A DNA stretch of 64,000 nt from Mycobacterium shigaense (GCF_002356315.1 NZ_AP018164.1:2046001-2110000); one strand, 5' to 3'; shown: positions 39,290 to 51,357, counted from the stretch's first letter. Translations and numbers: made by a program. The notes: generated by a model from the letters alone, not told the origin.

Positions 39290-40462
39290 ATGGCCGCGGC
39301 AGATCACGTGCTCGCCGAGATTGCCGCGGACTATCGCCAGCGGTTGGGCGACGGTGGAACCGAGCCCCCGCTGCGCGGGCTCAAACTCGTCCGCGAGCAC
39401 CGGTTGGGCGCCGTGCGGCTGTCCCGCGAACTCGGCGGCGCCGGCTATCCGGTGCCGGAATTCTTCGACCACCTCATCGCGCTGGCCGCCGCCGACCCCG
39501 ACCTGGCGCACATCCTGCGGGTGCACCACGCGCTCGTCGAGGAGCTGCAGATCAGCCCGAAGCGCCCGGGCAGCGACCGGTGGATCGCGGTGGTCGCCCA
39601 GGGCGGGCTGATCGGCGGGGCCAACTCCGAACAGAGCCAGAAGTCGGTGGGCGGCAACAACCGAGACACCCGGCTGGTGGCCACGGCCGACGGCTTGCGG
39701 CTGCGCGGCCGGAAGTTCTACAGCACCGGCGCGCAGTTCTCGGACTACCTGCGGATCACCGCGCAGGGCGACGACGGCGCCCCGACCGCCGTGATGATTC
39801 CGGTGGACCGCGCCGGCGTCGAGCACCTCGACGACTGGGATGGCATTGGTCAGCGTCAAACGGGCAGCGGCACAACGATATTCGATGACGTCGCCGTCGC
39901 GGCTGACGAGGTGTTCCCGTTGGGTGCGACCATCGGCGTGGACCGGGCCCGCGGTGCGCTGATGCAGTTGTATCTGCACGCGGTCGCCGCGGGGATCCTG
40001 CGGGCGCTGACCGAAGACGCCGCGGCGCTGGTCCGCGACCGCCGCCGCACCTACACCTTCGCCAGCGTCGACCAGCCGACCGCCGACCCGCAGTTGCTGC
40101 AGATCGTCGGCGAGATTGACGCCGTGGCCTATACCGCGCAGGCGTTGGTGCGCAGCGCGGGCGCCGAGCTGGCCCCCGCGCTGCAGGCCGCGCGCGCGAC
40201 CGGCGTCGACTCGGGCCTGGAAAAGCAGGCGTCGGTCGCCGCCGCCCGGGTCAAGGTCGCGATCCAGGAGCCGGCGCTGCGTGCGGCGTCGCGCGTCTTC
40301 GACGTGGGTGGCGCGTCCGCGATCCAGGCGTCGGCGCTCTTGGACCGGCACTGGCGCAACCTGCGGACGCTGTTCTCCCACAACCCGACGGTCTACAAGG
40401 CGCGGGTGCTCGGCGACGTCGCCGTCAACGGCGCGGACTTGCCGGACACCAGTTTCTTCTGA
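39290..40462 (+). CDS. Acyl-CoA-dehydrogenase-fold flavin monooxygenase-like protein
   Basis: A 390-residue protein with an acyl-CoA dehydrogenase fold. The N-terminal helical domain (LAEIAADYRQRLGD) and middle beta domain (GLRLRGRKFYSTGAQFSDYLRI, GTTIFDDVAVAADEVFPLG) and the C-terminal LLDRHWRNLRTLFSHNPTVYKARVLGD resemble DszC/SfnB-type flavin monooxygenases used in sulfur acquisition more than true fatty-acyl dehydrogenases; the CoA enzyme's catalytic glutamate is not evident. The substrate is unknown and a two-component flavin reductase would be needed. No M. tuberculosis gene at this position comes to mind, so it may be accessory. Confidence 0.72.
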   Translation: MAAADHVLAEIAADYRQRLGDGGTEPPLRGLKLVREHRLGAVRLSRELGGAGYPVPEFFDHLIALAAADPDLAHILRVHHALVEELQISPKRPGSDRWIAVVAQGGLIGGANSEQSQKSVGGNNRDTRLVATADGLRLRGRKFYSTGAQFSDYLRITAQGDDGAPTAVMIPVDRAGVEHLDDWDGIGQRQTGSGTTIFDDVAVAADEVFPLGATIGVDRARGALMQLYLHAVAAGILRALTEDAAALVRDRRRTYTFASVDQPTADPQLLQIVGEIDAVAYTAQALVRSAGAELAPALQAARATGVDSGLEKQASVAAARVKVAIQEPALRAASRVFDVGGASAIQASALLDRHWRNLRTLFSHNPTVYKARVLGDVAVNGADLPDTSFF

Positions 40463-40579
40463 CCCGGCGGCGCGTCGTGGGTGTTCGGTGTGCACCCACG
40501 GCGGGAAATCGGCCCCGGGTAAACCCCGCCGTCAGCGCACACGCGAAGGCCAAGAGCGCGCCGTGGGACAATGGGACCC

Positions 40580-43417
<2,838 letters not shown>

Positions 43418-43418
<1 letters not shown>

Positions 43419-43849
43419 TGAAAACCGTCAACGTCCTCAACGGCCCGAATCTGGGGCGGCTGGGCCGGCGCGAACCCGAGGTGTACGGAGACACCACCCA
43501 CGAGCAGCTGACCGCGCTCATCGAGGAGGAGGCGGCCGGCCTGGGGCTCAAAGCTGTGGTGCGGCAAAGTGATAGCGAGGCCGAATTGCTGGACTGGATT
43601 CACCTGGCCGCCGACGCGGGCGAGCCGGTGATCCTCAATGCCGGCGGCCTGACTCATACCTCGGTGGCGCTGCGGGATGCCTGCGCCGAGCTACGCGCGC
43701 CGCTGATCGAGGTGCACATCTCCAATGTGTACGCGCGCGAAGAGTTTCGGCGACACTCCTACCTCAGCCCGGTCGCGACGGGAGTCATTGTCGGGCTGGG
43801 CATCCAGGGCTACCTGCTGGCGCTGCGCTATCTGGCCCCGGACACGTAG
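43418..43849 (+). CDS. aroQ: Type II 3-dehydroquinate dehydratase
   Basis: Dodecameric type II dehydroquinase of 143 residues (called aroD in M. tuberculosis). [20 protein letters not shown] carries the catalytic lid with Arg and Tyr. [13 protein letters not shown], the [15 protein letters not shown] block and [30 protein letters not shown] complete the site. It ends the shikimate operon and faces a convergent membrane-protein gene five bases away. Confidence 0.96.
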
Positions 43850-43854
43850 GGCCG

Positions 43855-44568
43855 CTAGTCCTTCTTGTCGGACTCCGGCTTGGTGTGCTCCTCGCCGGTG
43901 CGGATGACCTCGGTCTTCGCATCGTCGCCGGCGGGCGCTCCCCAGCGGCCCGTCGGGATGACCTCGGTCTTCGGGTCCTCGGCGGTGCGGATCGTCTCGG
44001 TGGGCTCCTCGCGCTCGGCGGTGGCCACCGCCGACTTCTGCGCCTCGGGCTGAGCCGCCGCCCCCGCCGGGGCCTCTTCGGCGCGCACCGCGGAGAACAC
44101 GTCGGTGTCCGCCCGCTCCTGGTCGGATCCGCGCTCGGTGGCCGGCGGCGGATTGCGGTCGACCCGCCAGCGGCCCACCGCCACCCCGATGATCCCGGGC
44201 AGGAACACGCACAGCGCGGTGAACGCCGCGAAGGTCGTCACCTCGTTGATCAGGCCGCCGGTGTAGAGGCCGCTGTAGAACAGCGAGATGAGCCACGAAA
44301 CGGCCCCGCTCAGGACGCCCGCCAGAAGACCGCCCAGCAGCCACGTCATCGCCAGATCCTGGCGACGATCCGGATCCCGGTTCGCCCGGGCGTCGGCCCG
44401 GCCGTCCAGCACCCCCCACACGGCAACGCCGACGACGAAGAGAAGAAGCAGCACGATGCTGATCAACCCCGCCTGCGTCTGCCATGCATTGATTAGCGTC
44501 CCTTGAAACAACCGGACGATGACCATGGCTGCCGCGAACACCAGTCCGCGCAGCATCCAGCTACTCAT
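43855..44568 (-). CDS. Membrane protein with Thr-rich cytoplasmic tail (Rv2536-like)
   Basis: A 237-residue protein with about four hydrophobic helices in the first 130 residues (GLVFAAAMVIVRLFQG; AGLISIVLLLLFVVGVAVWG; WLLGGLLAGVLSGAVSWLI; AAFTALCVFLPGIIGVAV). The rest is a charged Ala/Glu/Thr-rich tail. The tail repeats a short motif, TETIRT, TEVIPTG and TEVIRTG, whose threonines in acidic context resemble mycobacterial Pkn phosphosites (inference). Function is unknown. ATG at 44568; it is divergent from pepQ with 33 bp between. Confidence 0.8.
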   Translation of the reverse strand: MSSWMLRGLVFAAAMVIVRLFQGTLINAWQTQAGLISIVLLLLFVVGVAVWGVLDGRADARANRDPDRRQDLAMTWLLGGLLAGVLSGAVSWLISLFYSGLYTGGLINEVTTFAAFTALCVFLPGIIGVAVGRWRVDRNPPPATERGSDQERADTDVFSAVRAEEAPAGAAAQPEAQKSAVATAEREEPTETIRTAEDPKTEVIPTGRWGAPAGDDAKTEVIRTGEEHTKPESDKKD

Positions 44569-44601
44569 GGCCAGACAGCCTAGCGAGTACCGTCGTGAGT
44601 C

Positions 44602-45705
44602 GTGACACATTCCCAGCGTCGAGAGAACTTGAAAGCGCAGATCGCCGCCAGCGGGCTGGAGGCGATGCTGGTCACGGACCTGATCAACGTGCGGTATTTG
44701 TCAGGTTTTACCGGCTCGAACGGCGCGTTGCTGGTTTTCGCCGATGATCGCGGCCCGGTATTGGCCACCGACGGGCGATACCGCACCCAGGCGGCCGAAC
44801 AGGCACCCGACCTCGAGGTCGCGATCGAGCGGGCCGTCGGACGCCACCTGATCGGCCGTGCGGCCGAGGCGGGCGTGGGCAAGCTGGGCTTCGAAAGCAA
44901 CGTCGTCACGGTGGACGGCTTCGACGCGCTGAACAAAGAGATTGCCGAACGCAAGGCGGCCACCGAGTTGGTCCGCGCCGCCGGAACGGTCGAGGCGCTG
45001 CGCGAGGTCAAGGACGACGGTGAGCTGGCCTTGCTGCGGCTGGCCTGCGAAAAGGCCGACGCGGCGCTGTCCGACCTGGTGGAGCGGGGTGGGCTGCGGC
45101 CGGGCCGCACCGAGCGGGCGGTCAGCCGCGAGCTCGAATCCCTGATGCTCGACCACGGCGCCGACGCGATCTCGTTCGAGACCATCGTGGCCGCGGGCGC
45201 CAATTCCGCGATCCCGCATCACCGTCCGACCGACGCCGTCCTGGCGCACGGCGATTTGGTCAAGATCGACTTCGGCGCGCTGGTCGCGGGCTACCACTCC
45301 GATATGACCCGCACCTTCGTGCTGGGCAAGGCCGCCGACTGGCAGCTGGAGATCTACCAGCTGGTTTCCGACGCGCAGCGGGCCGGACGCGAGGCGTTGC
45401 GGCCCGGCGCCGACCTGCGCGAGGTCGACGCCGCGGCGCGCCAGCCGATCATCGAGGCGGGCTACGGCGAGCAGTTCAGCCACGGCCTGGGGCACGGCGT
45501 CGGCCTGCAGATCCACGAGGCGCCGGGAATCGGCGCGACGTCGACCGGGACGCTGCTGGAGCGCTCGGTGGTGACCGTCGAACCCGGCGTCTACCTGCCC
45601 GGCCGTGGCGGGGTCCGCATCGAGGACACGCTGGTGGTAGGCGATCCGGCGTCGGTCCCGGAGTTGCTGACCCGCTTCCCCAAGGAGCTGGCCGTCCTGG
45701 CTTGA
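44602..45705 (+). CDS. pepQ: Xaa-Pro aminopeptidase / prolidase-like peptidase PepQ
   Basis: M24 metallopeptidase of 367 residues (Rv2535c). An N-terminal creatinase-like domain (LVTDLINVRYLSGFTGSNGALLVF) precedes the pita-bread catalytic domain. Metal ligands are seen in VKIDFGALVAGYHSDMTRTF (two Asp), HGLGHGVGLQIHEAP (His), VVTVEPGVYLPG (Glu) and GGVRIEDTLVVG (Glu). It should release an N-terminal residue next to proline. GTG at 44602. It lies upstream of efp in the same direction. Confidence 0.93.
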   Translation: MTHSQRRENLKAQIAASGLEAMLVTDLINVRYLSGFTGSNGALLVFADDRGPVLATDGRYRTQAAEQAPDLEVAIERAVGRHLIGRAAEAGVGKLGFESNVVTVDGFDALNKEIAERKAATELVRAAGTVEALREVKDDGELALLRLACEKADAALSDLVERGGLRPGRTERAVSRELESLMLDHGADAISFETIVAAGANSAIPHHRPTDAVLAHGDLVKIDFGALVAGYHSDMTRTFVLGKAADWQLEIYQLVSDAQRAGREALRPGADLREVDAAARQPIIEAGYGEQFSHGLGHGVGLQIHEAPGIGATSTGTLLERSVVTVEPGVYLPGRGGVRIEDTLVVGDPASVPELLTRFPKELAVLA

Positions 45706-45768
45706 CCGCCCGTCGGTCGCCCGGAGCTCGCTCTGCGGAAATCGTTGCGCCTGCGTAGGATTCGGCGG

Positions 45769-46086
45769 GTGGTGGCCCACCTAGCCCTCATCGCCGTGTA
45801 TGTCGTGGCCGCATTCTCGGCGCTCGCCGGGATCGGTTTCACCGTCCAGCTGTTCATCAGCGACGACCCTGCCGAAACCGGCACCGCGCTCAGCCGCCGG
45901 GCGGACCGGCGGGGCCCGATTCTGGTCGCGGTCGGCATCGGGTTGGGGTTGATCGCCAACACCGCTGCCGGGCACCTGCCGCCGTCGTCGGCTTCCGACT
46001 TGGTGGCGCCGTCCAGCATGACCGACCAGTGCGACAACAACGACGGGCTTTTCGGTCTCTGCGGCGCCGGGCAGCTCAACCACTAG
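45769..46086 (+). CDS. Small two-helix membrane protein
   Basis: A 105-residue protein with two hydrophobic segments (HLALIAVYVVAAFSALAGIGFTV and PILVAVGIGLGLIANTAAG) and a short C-terminus ending in CDNNDGLFGLCGAGQLNH, whose two cysteines could pair outside the membrane. No family recognised. The start is uncertain: GTG at 45769, GTG at 45772 and TTG at 45745 are in frame. About 155 bp follow before efp. Confidence 0.55.
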   Translation: MVAHLALIAVYVVAAFSALAGIGFTVQLFISDDPAETGTALSRRADRRGPILVAVGIGLGLIANTAAGHLPPSSASDLVAPSSMTDQCDNNDGLFGLCGAGQLNH

Positions 46087-46243
46087 TGGCGCCACCTGTT
46101 GCGGGTGCGCACCGGCAACAGGCGTTCCGGGCAGCCGTATCATGGCTAGGAATTCGATTGGCCCAGGGCGCCGACCGCGGCGCTTGAGTCGGGACACCGG
46201 TGCCGACATGGGTTGTCTGACCATCCAGTAGGAGATAGACCGC

Positions 46244-46807
46244 GTGGCATCGACTGCCGACTTCAAGAATGGGCTCGTCCTGGTGATCGACGGCCAGCTG
46301 TGGCAGATCGTCGAGTTTCAGCACGTCAAACCGGGCAAGGGCCCGGCCTTCGTGCGCACCAAGCTCAAGAACGTGCTCTCGGGCAAGGTCGTCGACAAGA
46401 CGTACAACGCGGGCGTGAAGGTGGACACCGCCACCGTCGACCGCCGCGATGCCACCTACTTGTACCGCGACGGCTCAGATTTCGTCTTCATGGACAGCCA
46501 GGACTACGAGCAGCACCCGCTGCCGGAATCGCTGGTCGGCGATGCCGCAAGGTTCCTGCTGGAGGGCCTGCCGGTGCAGGTGGCGTTCCACAACGGGGTT
46601 CCGCTGTACCTCGAACTCCCGGTGACGGTCGAGCTTGTCGTCACCCACACCGAGCCGGGCCTGCAGGGCGACCGGTCCAGCGCGGGCACCAAGCCGGCGA
46701 CCGTGGAGACCGGTGCGGAGCTTCAGGTGCCGCTGTTCATCAACACCGGCGACAAGCTGAAGGTCGATTCCCGCGACGGCAGCTACCTGGGACGCGTCAA
46801 CGCGTGA
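46244..46807 (+). CDS. efp: Translation elongation factor P
   Basis: EF-P of 187 residues, which relieves ribosome stalling at polyproline. It has an N-terminal KOW-like domain with loop KPGKGPAF around the tip lysine (about residue 32), a central OB-fold domain ([14 protein letters not shown]) and the C-terminal OB domain ending [11 protein letters not shown]. The PGKGPAF loop is the actinobacterial form thought to work without the lysine modifications known in E. coli. GTG at 46244 has AGGAGAT upstream. It couples to nusB by GTGA. Confidence 0.96.
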   Translation: MASTADFKNGLVLVIDGQLWQIVEFQHVKPGKGPAFVRTKLKNVLSGKVVDKTYNAGVKVDTATVDRRDATYLYRDGSDFVFMDSQDYEQHPLPESLVGDAARFLLEGLPVQVAFHNGVPLYLELPVTVELVVTHTEPGLQGDRSSAGTKPATVETGAELQVPLFINTGDKLKVDSRDGSYLGRVNA

Positions 46808-47322
46808 GCAAGCCCGCGCGTCCTGTCAAAGGACGTCACCAGGCCCGTAAGCGAGCGGTCGATCTGCTCTTCGAGGCCGAGGCCCGGGATCTGAGCCCGG
46901 TTGACGTCGTCGAGGTGCGCGCCACGCTGGCCGAGACCAACCCCGAAGTGGCGGCGCTGCACGCCTACACGGTCGCGGTGGCGACCGGGGTCTCGGAGCA
47001 CCTCGCCCACATCGACGATCTGATCAGCTCGCATCTGCAGGGCTGGACACTGGACCGGCTGCCCGCGGTGGATCGTGCGATCCTGCGGGTCGCGGTGTGG
47101 GAGTTGCTCTATGCCGACGACGTGCCGGAGCCGGTCGCGGTGGATGAGGCCGTTCAGCTGGCCAAGGAGCTGTCCACCGACGAATCCCCGGGCTTCATCA
47201 ACGGCGTGCTCGGTCACGTCATGCTGGTGACGCCGCAGATCCGGGCGGCCGCCCAGGCCGTCCGGGACGCGGTGTCCCCGGGTGCCGCGGGCACACCGGA
47301 GAACCCAGAACCGCACTCATGA
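46804..47322 (+). CDS. nusB: Transcription antitermination factor NusB
   Basis: A 172-residue all-helical RNA-binding protein acting with NusE on boxA of rRNA operons. It shows the basic N-terminal stretch [44 protein letters not shown] and [26 protein letters not shown], all NusB signatures. Its GTG overlaps the efp stop and its stop overlaps the next gene in ATGA. An efp-nusB pair is common in bacteria. Confidence 0.95.
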   Translation: MSKPARPVKGRHQARKRAVDLLFEAEARDLSPVDVVEVRATLAETNPEVAALHAYTVAVATGVSEHLAHIDDLISSHLQGWTLDRLPAVDRAILRVAVWELLYADDVPEPVAVDEAVQLAKELSTDESPGFINGVLGHVMLVTPQIRAAAQAVRDAVSPGAAGTPENPEPHS

Positions 47323-47672
47323 CCCGGCTGCAGCTGCGCGTCCTGGTGGCCGCCGTGCTGGCTGCGGCGGTGGTGCTCGGGGCCGTTCTCTGCGCGGCCT
47401 ACCGGCTGAGCACCGTCGCGTCGGCGCTGGCGATTTTCGCGCTGGGCGTGGGCGCCTGGCTCCACTACGCGGTCGAACGTCTGCTGCTGGCCCGCCGCAT
47501 CGAAACCGTCCGGTCGGCGGCCCGCCCGCTGCAGCCGCTGTTGCCGGTGATGGCCGCCCTGATGGGTCTGACTCAGACGGTGGTGCGCTCGCTTGGCGAC
47601 GTCACCGAGTTGCCGATGCGCCGCTGGCGGGTGCTGGACGGCGACGGCAGGGACAACCGTCCGGAGCGCTGA
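47319..47672 (+). CDS. Small membrane protein (Rv2532c-like)
   Basis: A 117-residue protein with two adjacent hydrophobic segments in the first 60 residues ([20 protein letters not shown] and [17 protein letters not shown]), then an Arg-rich amphipathic tail ([18 protein letters not shown]). No enzymatic motif is seen. It is coupled to nusB by ATGA, the position Rv2532c occupies in M. tuberculosis. Function is unknown. Confidence 0.7.
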   Translation: MTRLQLRVLVAAVLAAAVVLGAVLCAAYRLSTVASALAIFALGVGAWLHYAVERLLLARRIETVRSAARPLQPLLPVMAALMGLTQTVVRSLGDVTELPMRRWRVLDGDGRDNRPER

Positions 47673-47737
47673 TTGACCTCGGCGAATCCTGAGTGAAACG
47701 ATCGCTTGTACGGCGTGAGCGGGCCACAATGTTGCTG

Positions 47738-47764
47738 GGTTCGCCGGGTTTGCCGGGTTTGCCG
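47738..47764 (+). repeat. Three tandem 9-bp repeats in the decarboxylase leader
   Basis: Three head-to-tail copies of GGTTYGCCG lie 31-57 bp upstream of the decarboxylase ATG. The last two copies are identical. They could alter leader length by slippage, or simply be low-complexity sequence. Confidence 0.6.
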
Positions 47765-47794
47765 GTGACTGCGCCAACAGAACAGGTGAGGCAG

Positions 47795-50644
47795 ATGAAT
47801 CCCTACAGCGCCTACGCGCGACGACTGCGCGTCTCCGCGCTCGCGGCGGTGGCCAATCCGTCCTACACCCGTATCGACACGTGGAACCTGCTCGACGACG
47901 CCTGCCGCTACCTCGCCGAGGTGGACCTGGCCGGGCTGGACAAAACGCACGAGGTGGCCAAGGTCCGGCGGCTGATGGATCGCATCGGCGCCTATGAGCG
48001 GTACTGGCTGTATCCCGGGGCGGAGAATCTGGCGACCTACCGCGCTCACCTCGACGCCCTGTCCACGGTGCGACTCGCCGAAGAGGTGTCGCTGGCGGTA
48101 CGGCTGCTCTCCGAATACGGCGATCGCACCGCACTGTTCGACACCTCGGCCCCGTTGGCCGACCAGGAATTGGTGGCCAAAGCCAAACAGCAGCAGTTCT
48201 ATACGGTGTTGCTCGCCGACGACTCGCCCAATACCGGGCCCGACTGCCTGGCCGAGGCGCTGCGGGCGCTGCGCGGCTCATCCGAAGATGTGCAGTTCGA
48301 GCTGCTGGTGGTCCCCAGCGTCGAGGACGCGATCACCGCCGTCGCCTTGAACGGCGAGATTCAGGCTGCGATCATCCGCCACGACGTGGCGCTGCGTTCA
48401 CGCGACCGGGTGCCGCTGATGAACAGCTTGCTGGGCGCCAACGACGACCCGGTCAGCCACGACTGCGGCACCGACTGCATCGAATGCGGCGAATGGATCC
48501 GCGAACTGCGCCCGCACATCGACCTCTACCTGCTCACCGACGAGTCGATCGCGGCGGGCAACGACGAGGAACAGACCGTCTACGATCGGACGTTCTACCG
48601 GCTCAACGACGTCACCGATCTGCACAGCACGGTGCTGGCCGGTCTTCGAAACCGTTTCGCCACACCATTTTTCGATGCCCTGCGGGCCTATGCCGACTCG
48701 CCGGTCGGCCAATTCCACGCGCTGCCCGTCGCGCGGGGCGCCAGTGTCTTCAACTCGAAGTCGCTGCAGGACATGGGGGAGTTCTACGGCCGCAACATCT
48801 TCATGGCCGAGACCTCGACCACGTCGGGCGGTTTGGACTCGTTGCTGGACCCGCACGGCAACATCAAGAAGGCGATGGACAAGGCCGCGCGCACCTGGAA
48901 CTCCAACCAGACCTACTTCGTCACCAACGGCACGTCGACGGCGAACAAGATCGTCGTGCAATCGCTGACGCGGCCGGGCGACATCGTGCTGATCGACCGC
49001 AACTGCCACAAGTCGCACCACTACGGCTTGGTGCTGGCCGGCGCCTACCCGCTGTACCTCGACGCTTATCCATTGCCGCAGTTCGCGATCTACGGGGCGG
49101 TGCCGCTAGAGACGGTCAAGAAGGCGCTGCTGGATCTGGAGGAGGCCGGCCAGCTCGACAAGGTGCGGATGGTGTTGCTCACCAACTGCATCTTCGACGG
49201 CGTCGTGTACAACCCGCAGCGGGTGATGGAGGAGGTGCTGGCGATCAAGCCGGACATCTGCTTCCTGTGGGACGAGGCGTGGTACGCGTTCGCGACGGCC
49301 GTGCCGTGGGCCCGGCAACGGACCGCGATGGTGTCGGCCGAACGTCTCGAACAGATGCTCGCGTCGCCGGAATATGCCGCGCAGTACCGCAATTGGGTCG
49401 CATCGATGGAGGGCATCCCCCGCTCGGAGTGGGTCAACCACCGGCTGCTGCCCGACCCCGACAAGGCTCGGGTCCGCGTATATGCGACGCACTCCACCCA
49501 CAAGTCGCTGTCGGCGTTCCGGCAGGCGTCGATGATCCACGTCCGCGATCGCGACTTCAATTCCCGCGCCCGCGACGCCTTCGGCGAAGCGTTTCTGACC
49601 CACACCTCGACGTCGCCCAACCAGCAACTGCTCGCCTCGCTGGACCTGGCCCGCCGCCAGGTCGACATCGAGGGGTTCCAATTGGTCCGGCAGGTCTACG
49701 ACATGGCGTTGGTGTTCCGCCATCGCGTGCGCAAGGACCGGCTGATCAGCAAGTGGTTCCGCATCCTCGACGAATCCGATCTGGTGCCCGAGGAATTTCG
49801 GGCCTCGGCGGTCAGCTCCTACCGCGAGGTCAGGCAGGGCGCGCTGGCGGAGTGGAACGAGGCGTGGCGGTCCGACCAGTTCGTGCTGGACCCCACGCGG
49901 GTCACCCTGTTCCTCGGCAACACCGGCATGAACGGGTACGATTTCCGCGAGAAAATCCTGATGGAGCGCTTCGGCATTCAGATCAACAAGACGTCGATCA
50001 ACAGCGTGCTGCTGATCTTCACCATCGGCGTCACCTGGTCGAGCGTGCATCACCTGCTCGACGTGCTGCGCCGGGTGGCCACCGACCTCGACCGGGAGAA
50101 GGAACTCGCCAGCGCCGCCGACTGGACGTTGCACCAGCGCCGCGTCGAGGAGATCACCCAGGACCTGCCGCACCTGCCCGACTTCAGCGAATTCGACGAG
50201 GCGTTCCGTCCGGTGGACGACTGTGTATTCGGGGACGTGCGCTCGGCGTTCTACGCCGGGTACGAGGAGTCCGACCGAGAGTATGTGCAGATCGGTCAGG
50301 CGGGGCGGCGGATCGCCGAGGGCCGGAAACTGGTGTCCACCACCTTCGTGGTGCCCTATCCGCCCGGATTTCCGGTGTTGGTGCCCGGTCAGGTGGTCTC
50401 CAAGGAGATCCTGTATTTCCTGGCGCAGCTCGACGTCAAGGAGATCCACGGCTACAACCCGCAACTCGGTCTGTCGGTGTTCACCGCGGAGGCGCTGGCC
50501 CGGCTGGAGGCGCAGCGCAGCGCGGCGATCGCCGCGGTGGGGTCGGCGTTCCCCGCGTTCGACCTGCCGTCGGACATGTCGGCCAGCAACGGGGCACGCA
50601 ACGGCGACCGCGTCAACAAGGCAGCCACGACACGCGAAGCCTAG
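47795..50644 (+). CDS. Two-domain Orn/Lys/Arg-type PLP decarboxylase (Rv2531c-like)
   Basis: A 949-residue fold-type I PLP decarboxylase of the Adi/Cad/Spe class. An N-terminal receiver-like wing domain precedes the PLP domain (TYFVTNGTSTANKIVVQ; aspartate in CFLWDEAWYAFAT; PLP lysine in ATHSTHKSLSAFRQ, about residue 570). A long C-terminal domain follows (VVPYPPGFPVLVPGQVVSKEI). It should decarboxylate a basic amino acid; which one cannot be read from sequence. I chose ATG at 47795 (MNPYSAYARRL), matching the roughly 947 residues I recall for Rv2531c, over an upstream GTG at 47693. It closes the conserved block; the accessory amine cluster begins just after. Confidence 0.9.
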   Translation: MNPYSAYARRLRVSALAAVANPSYTRIDTWNLLDDACRYLAEVDLAGLDKTHEVAKVRRLMDRIGAYERYWLYPGAENLATYRAHLDALSTVRLAEEVSLAVRLLSEYGDRTALFDTSAPLADQELVAKAKQQQFYTVLLADDSPNTGPDCLAEALRALRGSSEDVQFELLVVPSVEDAITAVALNGEIQAAIIRHDVALRSRDRVPLMNSLLGANDDPVSHDCGTDCIECGEWIRELRPHIDLYLLTDESIAAGNDEEQTVYDRTFYRLNDVTDLHSTVLAGLRNRFATPFFDALRAYADSPVGQFHALPVARGASVFNSKSLQDMGEFYGRNIFMAETSTTSGGLDSLLDPHGNIKKAMDKAARTWNSNQTYFVTNGTSTANKIVVQSLTRPGDIVLIDRNCHKSHHYGLVLAGAYPLYLDAYPLPQFAIYGAVPLETVKKALLDLEEAGQLDKVRMVLLTNCIFDGVVYNPQRVMEEVLAIKPDICFLWDEAWYAFATAVPWARQRTAMVSAERLEQMLASPEYAAQYRNWVASMEGIPRSEWVNHRLLPDPDKARVRVYATHSTHKSLSAFRQASMIHVRDRDFNSRARDAFGEAFLTHTSTSPNQQLLASLDLARRQVDIEGFQLVRQVYDMALVFRHRVRKDRLISKWFRILDESDLVPEEFRASAVSSYREVRQGALAEWNEAWRSDQFVLDPTRVTLFLGNTGMNGYDFREKILMERFGIQINKTSINSVLLIFTIGVTWSSVHHLLDVLRRVATDLDREKELASAADWTLHQRRVEEITQDLPHLPDFSEFDEAFRPVDDCVFGDVRSAFYAGYEESDREYVQIGQAGRRIAEGRKLVSTTFVVPYPPGFPVLVPGQVVSKEILYFLAQLDVKEIHGYNPQLGLSVFTAEALARLEAQRSAAIAAVGSAFPAFDLPSDMSASNGARNGDRVNKAATTREA

Positions 50645-50652
50645 ATTCGATT

Positions 50653-50686
50653 CCGGTGAGAAACCGGTACGGCCGTAGACTACGGC
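50653..50686. promoter_or_regulatory. Two inverted repeats before the XRE-cupin gene
   Basis: Directly after the decarboxylase stop lie CCGGT-gagaa-ACCGG (50653-50667) and GCCGTAG-A-CTACGGC (50672-50686), a perfect 7-1-7 palindrome. The second ends 13 bp before the regulator's GTG and has the same geometry and central A as the palindrome before the cupin operon, though not the same half-site. It may be an operator of the regulator or part of a decarboxylase terminator. Confidence 0.5.
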
Positions 50687-50699
50687 GTGTGAGGACGCC

Positions 50700-51353
50700 G
50701 TGGTGAGAGTGGTTCGGGATATGGGTGATCCAGCACCGGTGCAGCGTGAGGTCCTCGACAAACCAGACCCGGGTGCCGCGCTGGAGCACGCAATTGCCCG
50801 GCAGGTTCGGACGCTGCGACGGGCGGCCGGCTTCACGATTGGCGAATTATCGGCTGCCGTAGGCATTTCCAAGGCGATGCTATCGAAGATCGAAAACGCA
50901 CAGACCTCGTGCAGCCTGTCGACGTTGGCCAGACTGGCTGAGGGGTTTGATGTTCCGGTGACCGCGTTGTTCCGCGGGGCCGGGGGGGCGCGCGCCGCGG
51001 TCTACACCGAGCGGGGCAAGGGATCCGAGATCGTAGGCCGCGGCACTCGGGTGGGCCACCACTATGAGTTGTTGGGCGCGTTGCGTGGTGCGCACAAGCG
51101 CCTCGAGCCCGTCCTCGTGACGTTAACCGACGCGAGCGAGGTCTTCCCGCAGTTCCAGCATCCGGGTACCGAAGTCTTGTACATGCTCGAGGGTGTGATG
51201 GTCTACGGGCACGGCGATTCGGAGTACACCCTTCGTCCCGGGGACACTCTGCTGCTGGACGGCGAAGGCATACACGGGCCAAACCAGTTGGTCCGGTTGC
51301 CCATCCGCTTTCTCGCCGTCACGGCCTACCCCGACGATCGTGCCGACACCTGA
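50700..51353 (+). CDS. XRE-family regulator with C-terminal cupin sensor domain
   Basis: A 217-residue regulator. The helix-turn-helix domain (about residues 30-90) reads VRTLRRAAGFTIGELSAAVG, SKAMLSKIENAQTSCSLSTL and ARLAEGFDVPVTALF. The C-terminal cupin_2 barrel (about residues 130-205) reads FQHPGTEVLYMLEGVMVYGH and LRPGDTLLLDGEGIHGP, with metal-ligand-like His and Glu. This PuuR-like architecture usually senses a small metabolite and controls amine or amino-acid catabolism. GTG at 50700 follows GAGGA; ATG at 50721 is an alternative. A terminator follows it, and its likely targets are the HDOD and synthetase genes downstream. Confidence 0.88.
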   Translation: MVRVVRDMGDPAPVQREVLDKPDPGAALEHAIARQVRTLRRAAGFTIGELSAAVGISKAMLSKIENAQTSCSLSTLARLAEGFDVPVTALFRGAGGARAAVYTERGKGSEIVGRGTRVGHHYELLGALRGAHKRLEPVLVTLTDASEVFPQFQHPGTEVLYMLEGVMVYGHGDSEYTLRPGDTLLLDGEGIHGPNQLVRLPIRFLAVTAYPDDRADT

Positions 51354-51357
51354 TTGA

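Noticed and set aside
38798..40495. 565-codon minus-strand frame across the prepilin peptidase and monooxygenase genes
   Set aside because: It is the complement of two recognisable genes and shows only Arg/Gly/His-rich shadow sequence.
47738..47764. Possible CRISPR-like or minisatellite array at the 9-bp repeats
   Set aside because: Only three copies with no spacers; reported only as a short tandem repeat.
49106..50872. 588-codon minus-strand frame opposite the decarboxylase and XRE gene
   Set aside because: It spans two real genes on the other strand and has no recognisable domain.
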